The notes beneath the pieces were generated by a model. That model saw nothing but the letters and a program-made list of their open reading frames with translations. It searched no databases and had not been told where the DNA came from. From Aspidiotus rigidus (lineage: Eukaryota; Arthropoda; Insecta; Hemiptera; Diaspididae), in NCBI GenBank assembly GCA_035079385.1, contig JAVHKY010000080.1:1-64000 (forward strand): a DNA stretch of 64,000 bases. The letters run 5' to 3'. A program made the translations under genes and the position numbers. Of this stretch, positions 28,666 to 42,545 are shown piece by piece (position 1 is the first letter of the stretch; every line of letters begins with the position of its first letter).

Positions 28666-29399
28666 CCTTCTGTGAAAACTGAATTTTCATCAGAAAAAAA
28701 TCTCCGGCGATTAAAAATTGTACCCAATAGTCCTATCCTAACCGAAATTTAACGCAGATTACGAATTTCATATCCTTTCGGCTGAAAAACTTGACCACAA
28801 ATCACAATTTCGAAAATTCGAAATTTTTGCCCTGTGTGAAAACTGAATTTTCACCAGAAAAAAATCTCCGGGGACTAAAAATTGTACCCAATAGTCCTAT
28901 CCTAACCGAAATTTAACGCACATTACGAATTTCATATCCTTTCGGCTGAAAAACTTGACCACAAATCACAATTTCGAAAATTCGAAATTATTGCCCTCTG
29001 TTAAAACTGAATTTTCACCAGAAAAAAATCTCCGGCGACTAAAAATTGTACCCAATAGTCCTATCCTAACCGAAATCTAACGCAGATTACGAATTTCATA
29101 TCCTTTCGGCTGAAAAACTTGACCACAACTCACAATTTCGAAAATTCGAAATTATTGCCCTCTGTGAAAACTGAATTTTCACCAGAAAAAAATCTCCGGC
29201 GACTAAAAATTGTACCCAATAGTCCTATCCTAACCGAAATTTAACGCAGATTACGAATTTCATATCCTTTCGGCTGAAAAACTTGACCACAAATCACAAT
29301 TTCGAAAATTCGAAATTATTGCCCTCTGTGAAAACTGAATTATCACCAGAAAAAAATCTCCGGCGACTAAAAATTGTACCCAATAGTCCTATCCTAACC
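28666..29399. repeat. Higher-order module, shortened copy d
   Basis: It starts with the same variants as copies a-c (gcgattaaaa at 28706, aaatttttgccc at 28822, ctgttaaaac, gaaatctaacg). Its gaattatcacc marker lies exactly 164 bp too early, so one monomer has been lost. The lost part includes the aactgcattttc variant, and the cctagcctaacc variant is also absent. Unequal exchange between neighbouring monomers explains this. Confidence 0.7.
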
Positions 29400-30962
29400 G
29401 AAATTTAACGCAGATTACGAATTTCATATCCTTTCGTCTGAAAAACTTGACCACAAATCACAATTTCGAAAATTCGAAATTATTGCCCTCTGTGAAAACT
29501 GAATTTTCACCAGAAAAAAATCTCCGGCGACTAAAAATTGTACCCAATAGTCCTATCCTAACCGAAATTTAACGCACATTACGAATTTCATATCCTTTCG
29601 GCTGAAAAACTTGACCACAAATCACAATTTCGAAAATTCGAAATTATTGCCCTCTGTGAAAACTGAATTTTCACCAGAAAAAAATCTCCGGCGACTAAAA
29701 ATTGTACCCAATAGTCCTATCCTAACCGAAATTTAACGCAGATTACGAATTTCATATCCTTTCGGCTGAAAAACTTGACCACAAATCACAATATCGAAAA
29801 TTCGAAATTATTGCCCTCTGTGAAAACTGAATTTTCATCAGAAAAAAATCTCCGGCGACTAAAAATTGTACCCAATAGTCCTATCCTAACCGAAATTTAA
29901 CGCAGATTACGAATTTCATATCCTTTCGGCTGAAAAACTTGACCACAAATCACAATTTCGAAAATTCGAAATTATTGCCCTGTGTGAAAACTGAATTTTC
30001 ACCAGAAAAAAATCTCCGGCTACTAAAAATTGTACCCAATAGTCCTATCCTAACCGAAATTTAACGCAGATTACGAATTTCATATCTTTGCGGCTGAAAA
30101 ACTTGACCACAAATAACAATTTCGAAAATTCGAAATTATTGCCCTCTGTGAAAACTGAATTTTCACCAGAAAAAAATCTCCGGCGACTAAAAATTGTACC
30201 CAATAGTCCTATCCTAACCGAAATTTAACGCACATTACGAATTTCATATCCTTTCGGCTGAAAAACTTGACCACAAATCACAATTTCGAAAATTCGAAAT
30301 TATTGCCCTCTGTGAAAACTGAATTTTCACCAGAAAAAAATCTCCGGCGACTAAAAATTGTACCCAATAGTCCTATCCTAACCGAAATTTAACGCACATT
30401 ACGAATTTCATATCCTTTCGGCTGAAAAACTTGACCACAAATCACAATTTCGAAAATTCGAAAATTCGAAATTATTGCCCTCTGTGAAAACTGAATTTTC
30501 ACCAGAAAAAAATCTCCGGCGACTAAAAATTGTACCCAATAGTCCTATCCTAACCGAAATTTAACGCAGATTACGAATTTCATATCCTTTCGGCTGAAAA
30601 ACTTGACCACAAATCACAATTTCGAAAATTCGAAATTATTGCTCTCTGTGAAAACTGAATTATCATCAGAAAAAAATCTCCGGCGACTAAAAATGGTACC
30701 CAATAGTCCTATCCTAACCGAAATTTAACGCAGATTACGAATTTCATATCCTTTCGTCTGAAAAACTTGACCACAAATCACAATTTCGAAAATTCGAAAT
30801 TATTGCCCTCTGTGAAAACTGAATTTTCACCAGAAAAAAATGTCCGGCGACTAAAAATTGTACCCAATAGTCCTATCCTAACCGAAATTTAACGCACATT
30901 ACGAATTTCATATCCTTTCGGCTGAAAAACTTGACCACAAATCACAATTTTGAAAATTCGAA

Positions 30963-31548
30963 ATTAATTTTCATGAGAAAAAAATTACTGGCGACTAAAA
31001 ATGATACTCAATAGTCCTATCCTAACCGAAATTTAACGCAGATTACGAATTTCATGCTGATTCAGCAAAAAAAACTTGACTACAGATCACAATTTCGAAA
31101 ATTCGAAATTATCGCTTTCTATGCAAAACTTAATTTTCATCAGAAAAAAATTACTGGCGACTAAAAATGATACCCAATAGTCCTATCCTAACCGAAATTT
31201 AACGCAGATTACGAATTTCATACTGATTCAGCAAAAAAAACTTGACTACAAATCACAATTTTGAAAATTCGAAATTATCGCTTTCTATGCAAAACTTAAT
31301 TTTCATCAGAAAAAAATTACTGGCGACTAAAAATGATACCCAATAGTCCTAACCGAAATTTAACGCAGATTACGAATTTCATGCTGATTCAGCAAAAAAA
31401 ACTCGACTACAGATCATAATTTCGAAAATTCGAAATTATCGCTTTCTATGCAAAACTTAATTTTCATCAGAAACAAATTACTGGCGACTAAAAATGATAC
31501 CCAATAGTCCTATCCTAACCGAAATTTAACGCAGATTACGAATTTCAT
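30963..31548. repeat. 145/166-bp satellite, first block A after the family switch
   Basis: From the shared core cgaaaattcgaaatta onward, the monomers take the second-family form, with gctgattcagc, cttgactac and attactggcgactaaaaatgat. The anchor ccaatag recurs at 166-bp spacing in full monomers. A short form of 145 bp lacks 21 bases between gaaatta and attttc. Half of the monomer (ccaatagtcctatcctaacc through aacgcagattacgaatttc) is the same as in the 164-bp family, so the families share ancestry. No genes. Confidence 0.9.
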
Positions 31549-34500
31549 ATCCGTTCAGTTGAAAAACTCGAACTCCAAACACGAAATCCAGAATCCGAAG
31601 TTGTTGCCCTCTGTGTAAACTGAATTCTCAACATCAGGAAAAAATCTCTGCCTGCTAAAAATGGAAGCCAATAGACCTAACCTAACCGAAAAGTAACGCA
31701 GATTACAAATTTCATATCGGATCAGCTGAGAAATGCGATAGCTGATAACAATCTCCATAATTCAAAATCATCGCGCTCTGTGAAAACTTAATTTTCAACA
31801 AAAAAAATCTCTGGCGACTAAGAATGGTACCCAATAGGCCTATCCTGGAAATTTAACACCGATCACAAATTTCATATCGGTTCAGTTGAAAAACTCGATA
31901 ACTGATCACATTCCAAAAAATTCGAAAATATTGCCCTCTGTGAAAACTGAATATTAAACAGAAAATAATCTCTGGTAACTTAAAATGGTCCCCAATAGGC
32001 CTATTTTAACCGAAATTTAAAGCATATTTCAATTAAAGTTAAATGGATGGTGATATGAACAGAAATTATAGAATGATATCTTTCTTTGCATATAACAAGG
32101 GACCCATTCTGCTGATTGTTTCATACTCATTTCAAATTGAATTCAAATAGATGATAATATGAACAGAAATTGGAGAATGATATCTTTCTACACAGGTAAC
32201 AAAACTCCCATTCTGCTGCTTGTTTCAAACTGAATTTCAATTAAATTAAAATAGATAATGATATCAACAGAAATTGGAGAATGGTATCTCCCTACTCATA
32301 TAACAACGCTCTCATTCTGCTGATCGCTGAAGGCTGGATTTGAATTGAATTTTAATAGGACAGAAATTGGAGAATGGTGTCTTTCTACACATTCAACAAA
32401 GCTCCTATTCTGCTGATTGTTTAAAACTAAATTTCAATTGAATTTAAATAGATGATGATATTAACTGAAATTGGAGAATGGTATCTCCCAATTCGGATAA
32501 CAAAGCTCCCATATTGCTGATTGTTTCAAACTAAATTTCAATTGAATTTAAATGGATGATGATATCAACAGAAATTGGAGAATGGTATCTTTCTACACAT
32601 ATAACAACGCTTCCAGTCTGCTGATCATTATAGGCTGGATTTCTTTGAATTTAAATAGATGGTGATATGGACAGAAATTGGAGAATGGTATCCTTCAACA
32701 TATATAACAAAGCTCCCATTCTGCTGATTGTTTCAAACTAAATTTCAATTGAATTTAAATGGATGATGATATCAACAGAAATTGGAGAATGGTATCTTTC
32801 TACACATATAACAACGCTTCCAGTCTGCTGATCATTATAGGCTGGATTTCATTGAATTTAAATAGATGGTGATATGGACAGAAATTGGAGAATGGTATCC
32901 TTCAACATATATAACAAAGCTCCAATTCTGCTGATCGTTCCAGGCAATAAAATTCCAATTTAATGCCCTCTGTGATAACTGAATATTCAAGAGAAAATAA
33001 TCTCTCGCGACACAAAATGGTACCCTTTAGGCCTATCCTAACCGAAAAGTAACGCAGATTACAAATTTCACATCGGTTCGGCTGAAAAATGCGATAGCAG
33101 ATCACAATTTCCATAATTCAAAACCATTGCCCTGTGTGAAAGATGAATTTTCAACAAAAAAAATCTCCGGCAGCTATAAATGGTACCCAATAGTCCTATT
33201 CTAACCGAAATTCAACGCAGATTACGAAGTTCATGCCGATTCAGCAAAAAAACTTGACTACAAATCACAATTTCGAAATTTCGAAATTATCGCTCCCTAT
33301 GCAAAACTTAATTTTCATGAGAAAAAAATTACTGGCGACTAAAAATGATACTCAATAGTCCTATCCTAACCGAAATTTAACGCAGATTACGAATTTCATG
33401 CTGATTCAGCAAAAAAAAACTTGACTACAGATCACAATTTCGAAAATTCGAAATTATCGCTTTCTATGCAAAACTTAATTTTCATCAGAAAAAAATTACT
33501 GGCGACTAAAAATGATACCCAATAGTCCTATCCTAACCGACATTTAACGCAGATTACGAATTTCATACTGATTCAGCAAAAAAAACTTGACTACAAATCA
33601 CAATTTTAAAAATTCGAAATTATCGCTTTCTATGCGAAACTTAATTTTCATCAGAAAAAAATTACTGCCGACTAAAAATGATACCCAATAGTCCTATCCT
33701 AACCGAAATGTAACGCAAATTACGAATTTCATGCTGATTCAGCAAAAAAAACTTGACTACAAATCACAATTTCGAAAATTCGAAATTAATTTTCACGAGA
33801 AAAAAATTACTGGCGACTAAAAATGATACTCAATAGTCCTATCCTAACCGAAATTTAACGCAGATTACGAATTTCATGCTGATTCAGCAAAAAAAACTTG
33901 ACTACAGATCACAATTTCGAAAATTCGAAATTATCGCTTTCTATGCAAAACTTAATTTTCATCAGAAAAAAATTACTGGCGACTAAAAATGATACCCAAT
34001 AGTCGTATCCTAACCGAAATTTAACGCAGATTACGAATTTCATACTGATTCAGCAAAAAAAACTTGACTACAAATCACAATTTCGAAAATTCGAAATTAT
34101 CGCTTTCTATGCAAAACATAATTTTCATCAGAAAAAAATTACTGCCGACTAAAAATGATACCCAATAGTCCTATCCTAACCGAAATGTAACGCAAATTAC
34201 GAATTTCATGCTGATTCAGCAAAAAAAACTTGACTACAAATCACAATTTCGAAAATTCGAAATTAATTTTCATGAGAAAAAAATTACTGGCGACTAAAAA
34301 TGATACTCAATAGTCCTATCCTAACCGAAATTTAACGCAGATTACGAATTTCATGCTGATTCAGCAAAAAAAACTTGACTACAGATCACAATTTCGAAAA
34401 TTCGAAATTATCGCTTTCTATGCAAAACTTAATTTTCATCAGAAAAAAATTACTGGCGACTAAAAATGATACCCAATAGTCCTATCCTAACCGAAATTTA

Positions 34501-35330
34501 ACGCAGATTACGAATTTCATGCTGATTCAGCAAAAAAAGCTCGACTACAGATCACAATTTTGAAAATTCGAAATTATCGCTTTCTATGCAAAACTTAATT
34601 TTCATCAGAAACAAATTACTGGCGACTAAAAATGATACCCAATAGTCCTATCCTAACCGAAATGTAACGCAAATTACGAATTTCATGCTGATTCAGCAAA
34701 AAAAACTTGACTACAAATCACAATTTCGAAAATTCGAAATTAATTTTCATGAGAAAAAAATTACTGGCGACTAAAAATGATACTCAATAGTCCCATCCTA
34801 ACCGAAATTTAACGCAGATTACGAATTTCATGCTGATTCAGCAAAAAAAACTTGACTACAGATCACAATTTCGAAAATTCGAAATTATCGCTTTCTATGC
34901 AAAACTTAATTTTCATCAGAAAAAAATTACTGGCGACTAAAAATGATACCCAATAGTCGTATCCTAACCGAAATTTAACGCAGATTACGAATTTCATACT
35001 GATTCAGCAAAAAAAACTTGACTACAAATCACAATTTTGAAAATTCGAAATTATCGCTTTCTATGCAAAACATAATTTTCATCAGAAAAAAATTACTGGC
35101 GACTAAAAATGATACCCAATAGTCCTACCCTAACCGAAATTTAACGCAGATTACGAATTTCATGCTGATTCAGCAAAAAAAAACTCGACTACAGATCACA
35201 ATTTCGAAAATTCGAAATTATCGCTTTCTATGCAAAACTTAATTTTCATCAGAAACAAATTACTGGCGACTAAAAATGATACCCAATAGTCCTCTCCTAA
35301 CCGAAATTCAACGCAGATTACGAATTTCAT
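31549..35330. repeat. Composite higher-order repeat, copy 1
   Basis: Block B (31549-32020) is about three diverged satellite monomers beginning at gttcagttgaaaaactcg. Block C (32021 to about 32950) is nine units of a 104-bp repeat with the core agaaattggagaatggtatc; unit starts are 32061, 32165, 32269, 32362, 32466, 32570, 32673, 32776 and 32880. Block D (about 32951-33238) is two diverged monomers. Block A (33239-35330) holds homogeneous 145- and 166-bp monomers. The 104-bp units have no clear similarity to the satellite monomers. An antisense frame of 67 codons in block B and one of 70 in block D are not considered genes. Confidence 0.9.
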
Positions 35331-38300
35331 ATCAGTTCAGTTGAAAAACTCGAACTCCAAACACGAAATCCAGAATCCGAAGTTGTTGCCCTCTGTATAA
35401 ACTGAATTCTCAACATCAGGAAAAAATCTCTGCCTGCTGAAAATGGAAGCCAATAGACCTAACCTAACCGAAAAGTAACGCAGATTACAAATTTCATATC
35501 GGATCAGCTGAGAAATGCGATAGCTGATAACAATCTCCATAATTCAAAATCATCGCGCTCTGTGAAAACTTAATTTTCAACAAAAAAAATCTCTGGCGAC
35601 TAAGAATGGTACCCAATAGGCCTATCCTGGAAATTTAACACCGATCACAAATTTCATATCGGTTCAGTTGAAAAACTCGATAACCGATCACATTCCAAAA
35701 AATTCGAAAATATTGCCCTCTGTGAAAACTGAATATTAAACAGAAAATAATCTCTGGTAACTTGAAATGGTCCCCAATAGGCCTATTTTAACCGAAATTT
35801 AAAGCATATTTCAATTAAAGTTAAATGGATGGTGATATGAACAGAAATTATAGAATGATATCTTTCTCTGCATATAACAAGGGACCCATTCTGCTGATTG
35901 TTTCATACTCATTTTAAATTGAATTCAAATAGATGATAATATGAACAGAAATTGGAGAATGATATCTTTCTACACAGGTAACAAAACTCCCATTCTGCTG
36001 CTTGTTTCAAACTGAATTTCAATTGAATTAAAATAGATAATGATATCAACAGAAATTGGAGAATGGTATCTCCCTACTCATATAACAACGCTCTCATTCT
36101 GCTGATCGCTGAAGGCTGGATTTGAATTGAATTTTAATAGGACAGAAATTGGAGAATGGTGTCTGTCTACACATTCAACAAAGCTCCTATTCTGCTGATT
36201 GTTTCAAACTAAATTTCAATTGAATTTAAATAGATGATGATATTAACTGAAATTGGAGAATGGTATCTCCCAATTCGGATAACAAAGCTCCCATATTGCT
36301 GATTGTTTCAAGCTAAATTTCAATTGAATTTAAATGGATGATGATATCAACAGAAATTGGAGAATGGTATTTTTCTACACATATAACAACGCTCCCAGTC
36401 TGCTGATCATTATAGGCTGGATTTCTTTGAATTTAAATAGATGGTGATATGGACAGAAATTGGAGAATGGTATCCTTCAACATATATAACAAAGCTCCCA
36501 TTCTGCTGATTGTTTCAAATTAAATTTCAATTGAATTTAAATGGATGATGATATCAACAGAAATTGGAGAATGGTATCTTTCTACACATATAACAACGCT
36601 TCCAGTCTGCTGATCATTATCGGCTGGATTTCATTGATTTTAAATAGATGGTGATATGGACAGAAATTGGAGAATGGTATCCTTCAACATATATAACAAA
36701 GCTCCAATTCTGCTGATCGTTCCAGGCAATAAAATTCCAATTTAATGCCCTCTGTGATAACTGAATATTCAAGAGAAAATAATCTCTCTCGCGACACAAA
36801 ATGGTACCCAATAGTCCTATTCTAACCGAAATTCAACGCAGATTACGAAGTTCATGCCGATTCAGCAAAAAAACTTGACTACAAATCACAATTTCGAAAT
36901 TTCGAAATTATCGCTCCCTATGCAAAACTTAATTTTCATGAGAAAAAAATTACTGGCGACTAAAAATGATACTCAATAGTCCTATCCTAACCGAAATTTA
37001 ACGCAGATTACGAATTTCATGCTGATTCAGCAAAAAAAAAATTGACTACAAATAACAATTTTAAAAATTCGAAATTATCGCTTTCTATGCAAAACTTAAT
37101 TTTCATCAGAAAAAAATTACTGTCGACTAAAAATGATACCCAATAGTCCTATCCTAACCGAAATGTAACGCAAATTTCGAATTTCATGCTGATTCAGCAA
37201 AAAAAACTTGACTACAAATCACAATTTCGAAAATTCGAAATTAATTTTCACGAGAAAAAAATTACTGGCGACTAAAAATGATACTCAATAGTCCTATCCT
37301 AACCGAAATTTAACGCAGATTACGAATTTCATGCTGATTCAGCAAAAAAAACTTGACTACAGATCACAATTTCGAAAATTCGAAATTGTCGCTTTCTATG
37401 CAAAACTTAATTTTCATCAGAAAAAAATTACTGGCGACTAAAAATGATACCCATTAGTCCTATCCTAACCGAAATTTAACGCAGATTACGAATTTCATGC
37501 TGATTCAGCAAAAGAAGCTCGACTACAGATCACAATTTTGAAAATTCGAAATTATCGCTTTCTATGCAAAACTTAATTTTGATCAGAAACAAATTACTGG
37601 CGACTAAAAATGATACCCAATAGTCCTATCCTAACCGAAATTTAACGCAGATTACGAATTTCATGCTGATTCAGCAAAAAAAACTCGACTACAGATCACA
37701 ATTTCGAAAATTCGAAATTATCGCTTTCTATGCAAAACTTAATTTTCATCAGAAACAAATTACTGGCGACTAAAAAAGATACTCAATAGTCCTATCCTAA
37801 CCGAAATTTAACGCAGATTACGAATTTCATGCTGATTCAGCAAAAAAAACTTGACTACAAATCACAATTTCGAAAATTCGAAATTAATTTTCATGAGAAA
37901 AAAATTACTGGCGACTAAAAATGATACTCAATAGTCCTATCCTAACCGAAATTTAACGCAGATTACGAATTTCATGCTGATTCAGCAAAAAAAACTTGAC
38001 TACAGATCACAATTTCGAAAATTCGAAATTATCGCTTTCTATGCAAAACTTAATTTTCATCAGAAAAAAATTACTGGCGACTAAAAATGATACCCAATAG
38101 TCCTATCCTAACCGAAATTTAACGCAGATTACGAATTTCATGCTGATTCAGCAAAAAAAGCTCGACTACAGATCACAATTTTGAAAATTCGAAATTATCG
38201 CTTTCTATGCAAAACTTAATTTTCATCAGAAACAAATTACTGGCGACTAAAAATGATACCCAATAGTCCTATCCTAACCGAAATGTAACGCAAATTACGA

Positions 38301-38951
38301 ATTTCATGCTGATTCAGCAAAAAAAACTTGACTACAAATCACAATTTCGAAAATTCGAAATTAATTTTCATGAGAAAAAAATTACTGGCGACTAAAAATG
38401 ATACTCAATAGTCCTATCCTAACCGAAATTTAACGCAGATTACGAATTTCATGCTGATTCAGCAAAAAAAACTTGACTACAGATCACAATTTCGAAAATT
38501 CGAAATTATCGCTTTCTATGCAAAACTTAATTTTCATCAGAAAAAAATTACTGGCGACTAAAAATGATACCCAATAGTCGTATCCTAACCGAAATTTAAC
38601 GCAGATTACGAATTTCATACTGATTCAGCAAAAAAAACTTGACTACAAATCACAATTTTGAAAATTCGAAATTATCGCTTTCTATGCAAAACATAATTTT
38701 CATCAGAAAAAAATTACTGGCGACTAAAAATGATACCCAATAGTCCTACCCTAACCGAAATTTAACGAAGATTACGAATTTCATGCTGATTCAGCAAAAA
38801 AAAACTCGACTACAGATCACAATTTCGAAAATTCGAAATTATCGCTTTCTATGCAAAACTTAATTTTCATCAGAAACAAATTACTGGCGACTAAAAATGA
38901 TACCCAATAGTCCTATCCTAACCGAAATTTAACGCAGATTACGAATTTCAT
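35331..38951. repeat. Composite higher-order repeat, copy 2 (block D shortened)
   Basis: Block B is 35331-35802; block C is 35803 to about 36735 with nine 104-bp units. Block D is only about 36736-36865, because about one monomer is missing between two atggtaccc sites, and it has an extra tc (ctctctcgcg). Block A is 36866-38951. Several bases (tctgcatataac, acacaggtaac) are shared with copy 6 or copy 1 rather than with copy 3. Confidence 0.9.
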
Positions 38952-41900
38952 ATCAGTTCAGTTGAAAAACTCGAACTCCAAACACGAAATCCAGAATCCG
39001 AAGTTGTTGCCCTCTGTGTAAACTGAATTCTCAACATCAGGAAAAAATCTCTGCCTGCTAAAAATGGAAGCCAATAGACCTAACCTAACCGAAAAGTAAC
39101 GCAGATTACAAATTTCATATCGGATCAGCTGAGAAATGCGAAAGCTGATAACAATCTCCATAATTCAAAATCATCGCGCTCTGTGAAAACTTAATTTTCA
39201 ACAAAAAAAATCTCTGGCGACTAAGAATGGTACCCAATAGGCCTATCCTGGAAATTTAACACCGATCACAAATTTCATATCGGTTCAGTTGAAAAACTCG
39301 ATAACCGATCACATTCCAAAAAATTCGAAAATATTGCCTTCTGTGAAAACTGAATATTAAACAGAAAATAATCTCTGGTAAGTTAAAATGGTCCCCAATA
39401 GGCCTACTTTAACCGAAATTTAAAGCATATTTCAATTAAAGTTAAATGGATGGTGATATGAACAGAAATTATAGAATGATATCTTTCTTTGCATATAACA
39501 AGGGACCCATTCTGCTGATTGTTTCATACTAATTTTAAATTGAATTCAAATAGATGATAATATGAACAGAAATTGGAGAATGATATCTTTCTACACAGAT
39601 AACAAAACTCCCATTCTGCTGCTTGTTTCAAACTGAATTTCAATTAAATTGACAGAAATTGGAGAATGGTATCTCCCTACTCATACAACAACGCTCTCAT
39701 TCTGCTGATCGCTGAAGGCTGGATTTGAATTGAATTTTAATAGGACAGAAATTGGAGAATGGTGTCTTTCTACACATTCAACGAAGCTCCTATTCTGCTG
39801 ATTGTTACAAACTAAATTTCAATTGAATTTAAATAGATGATGATATTAACTGAAATTGGAGAATGGTATCTCCCAATTCGGATAACAAAGCTCCCATATT
39901 GCTGATTGTTTCAAACTAAATTTCAATTGAATTTAAATGGATGATGATATCAACAGAAATTGGAGAATGGTATCTTTCTACACATATAACAACGCTTCCA
40001 GTCTGCTGATCATTATAGGCTGGATTTCATTGAATTTAAATAGATGGTGATATGGACAGAAATTGGAGAATGGTATCCTTCAACATATATAACAAAGCTC
40101 CCATTCTGCTGATTGTTTCAAACTAAATTTCAATTGAATTTAAATGGATGATGATATCAACAGAAATTGGAGAATGATATCTTTCTACACATATAACAAC
40201 GCTTCCAGTCTGCTGATCGTTATAGGCTGGATTTAATTGAATTTAAATAGATGGTGATATGGACAGAAATTGGAGAATGGTATCCTTCAACATATATAAC
40301 AAAGCTCCAATTCTGCTGATCGTTCCAGGCAATAAAATTCCAATTTAATGCCCCCTGTGATAACTGAATATTCAAGAGAAAATAATCTCTCGCGACACAA
40401 AATGGTACCCTTTAGGCCTATCCTAACCGAAAAGTAACGCAGATTACAAATTTCACATCGGTTCGGCTGAAAAATGCGATAGCAGATCACAATTTCCATA
40501 ATTCAAAACCATTGCCCTGTGTGAAAGATGAATTTTCAACAAAAAAAATCTCTGGCGACTATAAATGGTACCCAATAGTCCTATTCTAACCGAAATTCAA
40601 CGCAGATTACGAAGTTCATGCCGATTCAGCAAAAAAACTTGACTACAAATCACAATTTCGAAATTTCGAAATTATCGCTCCCTATGCAAAACTTAATTTT
40701 CATGAGAAAAAAATTACTGGCGACTAAAAATGATACTCAATAGTCCTATCCTAACCGAAATTTAACGCAGATTACGAATTTCATGCTGATTCAGCAAAAA
40801 AAAACTTGACTACAGATCACAATTTCGAAAATTCGAAATTATCGCTTTCTATGCAAAACTTAATTTTCATCAGAAACAAATTACTGGCGACTAAAAATGA
40901 TACCCAATAGTCCTATCCTAACCGAAATGTAACGCAAATTACGAATTTCATGCTGATTCAGCAAAAAAAACTTGACTACAAATCACAATTTCGAAAATTC
41001 GAAATTAATTTTCATGAGAAAAAAATTACTGGCGACTAAAAATGATACTCAATAGTCCTATCCTACCCGAAATTTAACGCAGATTACGAATTTCATGCTG
41101 ATTCAGCAAAAAAAACTTGACTACAGATCACAATTTCGAAAATTCGAAATTATCGCTTTCTATGCAAAACTTAATTTTCATCAGAAACAAATTACTGGCG
41201 ACTAAAAATGATACTCAATAGTCCTATCCTAACCGAAATTTAACGCAGATTACGAATTTCATGCTGATTCAGCAAAAAAAACTTGACTACAAATCACAAT
41301 TTCGAAAATTCGAAATTAATTTTCATGAGAAAAAAATTACTGGCGACTAAAAATGATACTCAATAGTCCTATCCTAACCGAAATTTAACGCAGATTACGA
41401 ATTTCATGCTGATTCAGCAAAAAAAACTTGACTACAGATCACAATTTCGAAAATTCGAAATTATCGCTTTCTATGCAAAACTTAATTTTCATCAGAAAAA
41501 AATTACTGGCGACTAAAAATGATACCCAATAGTCCTATCCTAACCGAAATTTAACGCAGATTACGAATTTCATGCTGATTCAGCAAAAAAAGCTCGACTA
41601 CAGATCACAATTTTGAAAATTCGAAATTATCGCTTTCTATGCAAAACTTAATTTTCATCAGAAACAAATTACTGGCGACTAAAAATGATACCCAATAGTC
41701 CTATCCTAACCGAAATGTAACGCAAATTACGAATTTCATGCTGATTCAGCAAAAAAAACTTGACTACAAATCACAATTTCGAAAATTCGAAATTAATTTT
41801 CATGAGAAAAAAATTACTGGCGACTAAAAATGATACTCAATAGTCCTATCCTAACCGAAATTTAACGCAGATTACGAATTTCATGCTGATTCAGCAAAAA

Positions 41901-42545
41901 AAACTCGACTACAGATCACAATTTCGAAAATTCGAAATTATTGCTTTCTATGCAAAACTTAATTTTCATCAGAAAAAAATTACTGGCGACTAAAAATGAT
42001 ACCCAATAGTCCTATCCTAACCGAAATTTAACGCAGATTACGAATTTCATGCTGATTCAGCAAAAAAAGCTCGACTACAGATCACAATTTTGAAAATTCG
42101 AAATTATCGCTTTCTATGCAAAACTTAATTTTCATCAGAAACAAATTACTGGCGACTAAAAATGATACCCAATAGTCCTATCCTAACCGAAATTTAACGC
42201 AGATTACGAATTTCATGCTGATTCAGCAAAAAAAACTCGACTACAGATCACAATTTCGAAAATTCGAAATTATCGCTTTCTATGCAAAACATAATTTTCA
42301 TCAGAAACAAATTACTGGCGACTAAAAATGATACCCAATAGTCCTATCCTAACCGAAATTTAACGCAGATTACAAATTTCAGGCTGATTCAGCAAAAAAA
42401 CTTGACTACAAATCACAATTCCGAAAATTCGAAATTATCACTTTCTATGCAAAACTTAATTTTCATCAGATAAAAATTACTGGCGACTAAAAATGATACC
42501 CAATAGTCCTATCCTAACCGAAATTTAACGCAGATTACGAATTCC
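38952..42545. repeat. Composite higher-order repeat, copy 3
   Basis: Block B is 38952-39423 and block C is 39424 to about 40345 with nine units. The third unit has lost about 20 bases of its leader, going straight from aattaaatt to gacagaaattgg. Block D is about 40346-40622 and block A is 40623-42545. Block D ends with tctctggcgactataaatgg, a form shared with copies 4 and 9. Confidence 0.9.

Larger units (their letters stand above)
25163..30962. repeat. 164-bp satellite array, right part (about 35 monomers)
   Basis: Continuation of the array interrupted by the non-LTR element, in the same phase and orientation. The first two monomers (ttttggctg, attttgaaaa, ctgtgtg, cggggact) match 26962-27290, so 21310-25480 minus the insertion and 25480-27290 are two tandem copies of an 11-monomer block. 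One monomer near 30460 is about 10 bp longer because cgaaaatt is repeated once more. The array ends inside a monomer at about 30962, where sequence of the 145/166-bp family begins. No genes. Confidence 0.95.

Noticed and set aside
429..30962. CRISPR-like array (regular short repeats)
   Set aside because: The whole 164-bp unit is repeated, with no unique spacers and no cas genes, and the neighbouring elements are eukaryotic.
429..30962. CENP-B box in the satellite monomer
   Set aside because: I looked for TTCG....A..CGGG. The TTCG sites in the monomer are followed by AAAATTCG or GCTG and do not match on either strand.
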